Positions 5,901-9,500 of a DNA stretch of 9,500 nt are shown here, piece by piece. A program made the translations under genes and the position numbers. The notes beneath the pieces were generated by a model that had not been told where the DNA came from, made no database searches, and saw only the letters and a list, made by a program, of their open reading frames with translations. Location of the stretch: NCBI GenBank assembly GCA_005880525.1, contig VBFW01000033.1, positions 1 to 9,500 on the forward strand, given 5' to 3'. Within the stretch, counting starts at the first letter, position 1. Every line of letters begins with the position of its first letter. Source of the DNA: Chloroflexota bacterium (GTDB lineage Bacteria > Chloroflexota > Dormibacteria > Dormibacterales > Dormibacteraceae).

Positions 5901-6769
5901 CCGCAAGCACTCACATGATCAACGCCAACGGATTGCGGTTCCGCACCCTCGTCGAGGGTCCGCCCGACGGCGACATGGTCCTGATGATGCACGGCTTCCC
6001 TGAAGGCGCCGAATCCTGGGCGCGGCAGATGCATGTGCTGGCGCACGCCGGATTCCTCGCGGTCGCGCCCGACCTTCGCGGCTATGGGCTGACGGATGCG
6101 CCGGAGGGTGTCGAGAACTACGGCATGGAGCACCTGGTCGCTGACGCGAAGGGGCTGATCGAGGCGTTCGGCCGCACGTCGGCGCACATCGCGGGGCATG
6201 ACTGGGGCGCCGTGGTCGCGTGGTACTTCGCGGGCGCGTATCCGGACATGACCGCGACCCTCACGGCGCTTTCGGTCGGCCATCCTGCCGCGCTCGCCGC
6301 AGCCAGCCGCGAGGACCCAGATCAGCAGACACGCCAGACCTACATCGGGCTTTTCGTCCAGGCCGGCAAGGCGGAGAGGGTGCTGACGGACCAGGACAGC
6401 CAGAGGCTGCGGGCGATGTACCGGATCGGCCCGAATCCAGACGCGATGCCGGAGCGAGTGGTCGAAGGATTCGTACGCTCGATGACGCGGCCGGGCCGCC
6501 TGACCGCGGGTCTCAACTACTACCGCGCCAACCTGAAGACAGGCGGCGCGGCGTGGGAGCGGCTGCAGCGCATGGGCGACATAACCTCGCCGACGCAGCT
6601 CATCTGGGGCGACCAGGACCCCGCGCTCGGACGCCGGCAGGCGGAGCAAACGAGGGCCCATGTCAAGGGCCGCTTCCATCTTGAGGTGCTCGAAGGCGCC
6701 GGGCACTGGCTCCAGTTCGAACGTCCCGACGAGGTGGCCCTCGCCCTGTCGCAAGTCACAGCGATATAA
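5897..6769 (+). CDS. Alpha/beta hydrolase of the epoxide hydrolase type, Asp nucleophile
   Basis: From GTG 5897, overlapping the previous stop by four bases, the protein has 290 residues; ATG 5915 is an alternative. It follows soluble epoxide hydrolases closely. It has HGFPEGAESW (oxyanion, 32-41), APDLRGYGLTDAP and YGMEHLVADAKGLIEAF. The nucleophile elbow is AGHDWGAVVAW with Asp102. A cap domain is followed by LNYYRANLK, which supplies a Tyr where epoxide hydrolases carry a ring-opening Tyr. The acid is Asp241 in IWGDQDPAL and the base His270 in EGAGHWLQFE. An Asp nucleophile excludes ordinary esterases. Epoxide hydrolase is favoured over haloalkane dehalogenase because of HGFPE and the YYR stretch; the latter usually has HGNP. 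It would convert an epoxide to a diol in the cytosol. No natural substrate is indicated by its neighbours. Confidence 0.88.
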   Translation: MTASTHMINANGLRFRTLVEGPPDGDMVLMMHGFPEGAESWARQMHVLAHAGFLAVAPDLRGYGLTDAPEGVENYGMEHLVADAKGLIEAFGRTSAHIAGHDWGAVVAWYFAGAYPDMTATLTALSVGHPAALAAASREDPDQQTRQTYIGLFVQAGKAERVLTDQDSQRLRAMYRIGPNPDAMPERVVEGFVRSMTRPGRLTAGLNYYRANLKTGGAAWERLQRMGDITSPTQLIWGDQDPALGRRQAEQTRAHVKGRFHLEVLEGAGHWLQFERPDEVALALSQVTAI

Positions 6770-6782
6770 GCTCTAGGGCGCG

Positions 6783-7067
6783 ATGATCCGTCCTGAGGAT
6801 CAGGATCGCAGGTCCAGTCTGCGCCGTCTTGATGACATCCTCGAAACCCTGGAGCAGATGAACCTGCACGACAGGACCGAGCTCGCCGACACTCTGGCGG
6901 AGCGGTTGATCCTTCTGGGCATCGAACGGCCTCACGCCATACCGATCCCGCAGCTCATCGAGAAGGTGTGGGGGATGCAGCAGCCCTACCTGATCACCAT
7001 CGTGGTCGAGCGCCGCCGCCGCCGCCGGCGTCGCGTCGACCCCGGCGCCCCGCCCCCCGAAGCCTGA
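6783..7067 (+). CDS. Uncharacterised 94-residue helical protein with a poly-Arg stretch
   Basis: I do not recognise this protein. It begins at ATG 6783, 13 bases after the hydrolase stop, with a weak AGGG upstream. Residues 8-50 read as amphipathic helices rich in Leu, Arg, Asp and Glu (SSLRRLDDILETLEQMNLH, TELADTLAERLILLGIE). IPIPQLIEKVWGMQQPYL and a short strand follow. The composition looks like real coding sequence up to about residue 76. Then come eight arginines from a CGC/CGG tract at 7011-7034 and a Pro-rich end. In the next frame the same tract reads as an Ala run and a Pro/Ala linker leading straight into the phosphatase. A single-base frameshift that split a longer protein is therefore possible. 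The gene sits in the phosphatase-glycosyltransferase series, suggesting shared transcription. Confidence 0.55.
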   Translation: MIRPEDQDRRSSLRRLDDILETLEQMNLHDRTELADTLAERLILLGIERPHAIPIPQLIEKVWGMQQPYLITIVVERRRRRRRRVDPGAPPPEA

Positions 7068-7164
7068 GGCGGCGATCAGCCCCACCCGGTCCGCATTCAA
7101 TAAGGGCGACCTGGCCGCGCTTCGCGCGCACTGGCTGGACACATTTCTCCGCATCGGCGCGCGG

Positions 7165-7932
7165 GTGCGTGACGTCGTCGCGCCGCTTGCCGGCACCGAC
7201 GCCGGGCGGCAGCAGCTCGGGATGGGCGCGGGCGGCGACAGAACGATGGAGCTCGACCGTGCAGCCGAGGCGGTCGTCTTCGAGGAGCTGCAGGCGGTCG
7301 CGGATCGCGGCATGCAGTTCTCTGTTTTGTCCGAGGAGGTGGGCCTGCGCTCGTTCGGCGCGCCGCTTCCGCTCGTGGTGGTGGACCCTGTCGACGGGAG
7401 CCTGAACGCCAAGCAGGGCATTCCGTTCTACAACGTGATGATGGCGCTGCTCGAGGGGCCGGCCGTCGGCGACGCGACAGTTGGATGCGTCGTCAACATC
7501 GTCAGCGGCGAGCGGTGGACCGCTATCAAGGGCCAGGGGGTCAAGCGCAACGGCCATCCGATCACGGTGATGCCCCGCGAGCGCGCGGATCGCATCCAGC
7601 TGCTCGGCCTCGAGAGCTCGACCCGCTCGCTCGGTGCCGCGGCGCGCCTCATCGAGCGCTCGAGCAAGGTGCGCATCCTCGGCGCGATGGCCCTCTCCAT
7701 GGCGCACACCGCGGCGGGAGCTCTCGATGCGTTCTGCGCGCCCGTGCCGATGCGCGTGTTCGACATGACGGCGGGTCTCCTGTTCATCGGCGAGACCGGT
7801 GGCGTGGCCACCGATGTGCGCGGGCGCTCGCTCGAGTCGCTCGAGTGCACACTGCAGACGCGTACGACGCTGCTGTGCGCGCCGGACGCGCCTTCGCACG
7901 CCCTCGCCCTGCGCGCGTTCGCTGGCGACTGA
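7165..7932 (+). CDS. Inositol monophosphatase / archaeal-type fructose-1,6-bisphosphatase family phosphatase
   Basis: The 255-residue reading from GTG 7165 shows the Mg-dependent sugar phosphatase motifs. They are GAGGDRTMELD (21-31), LSEE (55-58), DPVDGSLN (74-81) and a final VFDMTAG with Asp200. The metal ligands Glu57, Asp74, Asp77 and Asp200 are all present. The short form with GIPFYNVMMAL and KVRILGAMALSMAHTAAGALDAF resembles the archaeal MJ0109-like IMPase/FBPase. The start is doubtful: the in-frame stretch just upstream (7111-7164: LAALRAHWLDTFLRIG) looks like the first helix of the family, yet has no ATG, GTG or TTG back to a stop at 6991. CTG 7111, with AAGGG upstream, is possible. 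It would dephosphorylate inositol-phosphate or fructose-bisphosphate, feeding gluconeogenesis. Its place before a glycosyltransferase and GH57 fits sugar storage. Confidence 0.82.
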   Translation: MRDVVAPLAGTDAGRQQLGMGAGGDRTMELDRAAEAVVFEELQAVADRGMQFSVLSEEVGLRSFGAPLPLVVVDPVDGSLNAKQGIPFYNVMMALLEGPAVGDATVGCVVNIVSGERWTAIKGQGVKRNGHPITVMPRERADRIQLLGLESSTRSLGAAARLIERSSKVRILGAMALSMAHTAAGALDAFCAPVPMRVFDMTAGLLFIGETGGVATDVRGRSLESLECTLQTRTTLLCAPDAPSHALALRAFAGD

Positions 7933-7937
7933 CGCTC

Positions 7938-9311
7938 GTGCAGGTGGCGCCCGAGCGGACGGTCTTCGTCATCCTCAGCTTCGAGGGCCCAGACGTGTAC
8001 AGCCAGGCCGGTGGCCTAGGCGTCCGCGTCAAGGGGCTGTCGCGAACGCTCGCGCAGCTCGGCTACGAGACCCACCTGTTCTTCATCGGCGACCCCGAGC
8101 TGCCGAGCGAGGAGATGCATGAGGGCGGCCGGCTGCACTACCACCGGTGGTGCCAGTGGCTGTCGGCGTTCCACCGAGGCGGCGTGTACGACGGGGAGGA
8201 GGACAAGCTGCGCGACTGGGATCGCAGCGTCCCTTCCGCGGTGATCGACGGGATCATCGCGCCGGCGATCGAGTCGGGTCGCAATGTCGTCGTGCTCGCC
8301 GAGGAGTGGCAGACCGCCGCGACGATAAATCTTCTCAGCGACTCGCTGTACTACCGCGGGCTGCGCGACCGCGTCGTGATTTTGTGGAATGCCAACAACA
8401 CGTTCGGCTTCCAGCGCATCAACTGGGGCGCGCTGGCGTTCGCGTCGACCATCACCACGGTCAGCCGGTACATGAAGTTCCGGATGTGGGAGTGGGGCCA
8501 GAACCCGATCGTCATCCCCAACGGCGTGCCGCCGTCGACCGGCGCCGATGCCGATTCCGCTGCGATTGCGGCGCTGCGCGAGGCGGCCTCAGCGGACCAC
8601 CTGTGCTTCAAGATCGGCCGCTTCGACCCTGACAAGCGGTGGCTGATGGCTGTCACCGCGATGGCGTACCTGAAGCAGAGCGGCAGCCGCGTCCGCCTCC
8701 TGATCCGCGGCGGCCGCGAGCCGCATGGGGTGGAGGTCATGCTCCTCGCGCGCAGCCACGGCCTGCATGTCGCAGACGTGAAGGCCCCCGACGAGGCTGC
8801 CGGGCTCGCCCGGGTTCTGCGTTCGCACCCGCACGCGGACGTGATCAACGTGACCAGCTACATCAAGGACGACCTGCTCGAGCTCGTGTACGTCGCGTGC
8901 GACGCGGTGCTCGCGAACTCCGGCCGCGAGCCGTTCGGATTGGTTGGCCTCGAGGTGATGGCGGCCGGCGGCCTCGCGATGGTGGGTTCGACCGGCGAGG
9001 ACTACGCGGACCCGTTCCGCAACGCGCTGGTGCTCGAGACGGAGGATCCCGTCGAGGTCGTGACTCTCCTGCGTTTGCTCAAGGAGAAGCCCGACCTCGC
9101 GGCCTCGATTCGCAAGCGCGGGCTCGCGACGGCGCGTGATTATTCATGGGAGAAGGTCATCGACCAGCTGCTTCTTCGCATCGACCTCGCAGCCGCACAG
9201 CAGGCTGTTCGTCAGGAGGGCGCCGACGTTCCGCCGCCGCCGGCGAAAGGCACGCGGCGAAAGTCCGTGACGCCTCGGAAAGCTGCGCCCTCACCGAAAT
9301 CAATAACCTAG
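7938..9311 (+). CDS. Glycosyltransferase, GT4/glycogen-synthase-like (GT-B fold)
   Basis: The 457-residue protein is read from GTG 7938, five bases after the phosphatase stop; GTG 7944 is an alternative and neither has a clear Shine-Dalgarno. The N-terminal Rossmann half starts VFVILSFEGPDVYSQAGGLG, the acceptor-side loop of glycogen-synthase-like enzymes, then LSRTLAQLGYETHLFF. The C-terminal half has KIGRFDPDKRW (225-235), with the Arg/Lys pair that binds donor phosphates. It also has NSGREPFGLVGLEVMAAGG, with the E-x7-E motif (Glu331, Glu339). The last 30 residues are a basic Pro/Lys/Arg tail with no fold. It is expected to transfer a nucleotide-sugar glucosyl unit to a glucan or other acceptor. 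The GH57 gene eight bases downstream points to alpha-glucan synthesis or remodelling. The exact donor cannot be read from sequence. Confidence 0.87.
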   Translation: MQVAPERTVFVILSFEGPDVYSQAGGLGVRVKGLSRTLAQLGYETHLFFIGDPELPSEEMHEGGRLHYHRWCQWLSAFHRGGVYDGEEDKLRDWDRSVPSAVIDGIIAPAIESGRNVVVLAEEWQTAATINLLSDSLYYRGLRDRVVILWNANNTFGFQRINWGALAFASTITTVSRYMKFRMWEWGQNPIVIPNGVPPSTGADADSAAIAALREAASADHLCFKIGRFDPDKRWLMAVTAMAYLKQSGSRVRLLIRGGREPHGVEVMLLARSHGLHVADVKAPDEAAGLARVLRSHPHADVINVTSYIKDDLLELVYVACDAVLANSGREPFGLVGLEVMAAGGLAMVGSTGEDYADPFRNALVLETEDPVEVVTLLRLLKEKPDLAASIRKRGLATARDYSWEKVIDQLLLRIDLAAAQQAVRQEGADVPPPPAKGTRRKSVTPRKAAPSPKSIT

Positions 9312-9318
9312 GAAGTCG

Positions 9319-9500
9319 ATGAAGCCCCTCAACGTCGCATTCGTCTGGCACATGCACCAGCCCTACTACAAGGACGACCTCACCAGCACCTACCTGCTGC
9401 CATGGGTGCGGCTGCGCTGCGCCAAGGACTACCTCAAGATGCCAGCGCTTCTAGACGGGTACCCCAAGGTGCGTGCCACGTTCAACCTCGTGCCCTCGCT
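9319..9500 (+). CDS. Glycoside hydrolase family 57 (alpha-amylase/branching-type), N-terminal fragment
   Basis: About 60 codons are visible before the window ends. ATG 9319 follows AGGAAG with good spacing and lies seven bases after the glycosyltransferase stop, so the two are surely co-transcribed. The protein begins with VAFVWHMHQPYYKDD, the first conserved region of GH57 with its HxHQPYY signature. It continues with YLLPWVRLRCAKDYLKMPALLDGYPKVRATFNLVPS, as in GH57 amylases and 4-alpha-glucanotransferases. GH57 enzymes act on alpha-glucans with a retaining mechanism. Nucleophile and acid/base residues lie beyond the window, so amylase, glucanotransferase and branching enzyme cannot be told apart. 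Confidence 0.9.
   Translation, partial: MKPLNVAFVWHMHQPYYKDDLTSTYLLPWVRLRCAKDYLKMPALLDGYPKVRATFNLVPS

Noticed and set aside
6756..7421. Minus-strand frame of 221 codons opposite the helical protein and phosphatase
   Set aside because: Covers conserved phosphatase motifs on the plus strand and shows no motif itself.

Overview
The window is GC-rich bacterial DNA. Its genes are tightly packed, use mostly G/C third positions, and often overlap by GTGA stop/start junctions. An imuA-imuB-dnaE2 mutasome cluster sits under a Gram-positive-type SOS box (CGAAC-N4-GTTCG). Together with a PknB-type kinase, a DUF6504-like protein, an archaeal-type IMPase/FBPase and a GT4-GH57 pair, this suggests a high-GC soil or terrestrial bacterium of the Actinomycetota or Chloroflexota/Dormibacterota kind. 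That placement is inference. No rRNA, tRNA, CRISPR array or insertion sequence was seen.

Region 1 (1-2400, all minus strand) is a DNA-damage mutagenesis operon, read from right to left. It starts at an SOS promoter (2329-2357) whose 17-bp spacer is filled by a perfect LexA-type palindrome. Then come imuA (RecA-like), imuB (a polymerase-like adaptor), a small DUF6504-like protein coupled to imuB by a GTGA overlap, a short AT-richer spacer with several palindromes, and the 5' end of dnaE2. imuB is broken: its N-terminal and C-terminal parts lie in different frames, and the segment that should join them, which carries the palm acidic motif in Y-family polymerases, is missing.

Region 2 (2401-4738, plus strand) is a divergent serine/threonine kinase with a Pro/Tyr-rich linker, four hydrophobic segments and a cysteine-containing, LamG-like C-terminal domain. 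It ends at a strong GC hairpin.

Region 3 (4740-5369) holds a convergent, minus-strand 21-codon gene for an extremely Lys/Ala-rich peptide, preceded by an optimal Shine-Dalgarno sequence. About 500 bases of lower-GC DNA follow with no convincing gene.

Region 4 (5370-9500, plus strand) is a likely co-transcribed series: a small Ser-nucleophile alpha/beta hydrolase, an epoxide-hydrolase-like alpha/beta hydrolase (GTGA overlap), an unknown 94-aa helical protein, an inositol-monophosphatase/FBPase-type phosphatase, a GT4-like glycosyltransferase, and the start of a GH57 glycoside hydrolase. The last three point to sugar-phosphate and alpha-glucan metabolism.

The points most worth a second look are the deleted and frameshifted imuB inside an otherwise intact SOS operon, the SOS box shared with the divergent kinase, the Lys-rich microprotein, and the conflicting membrane topology of the kinase.
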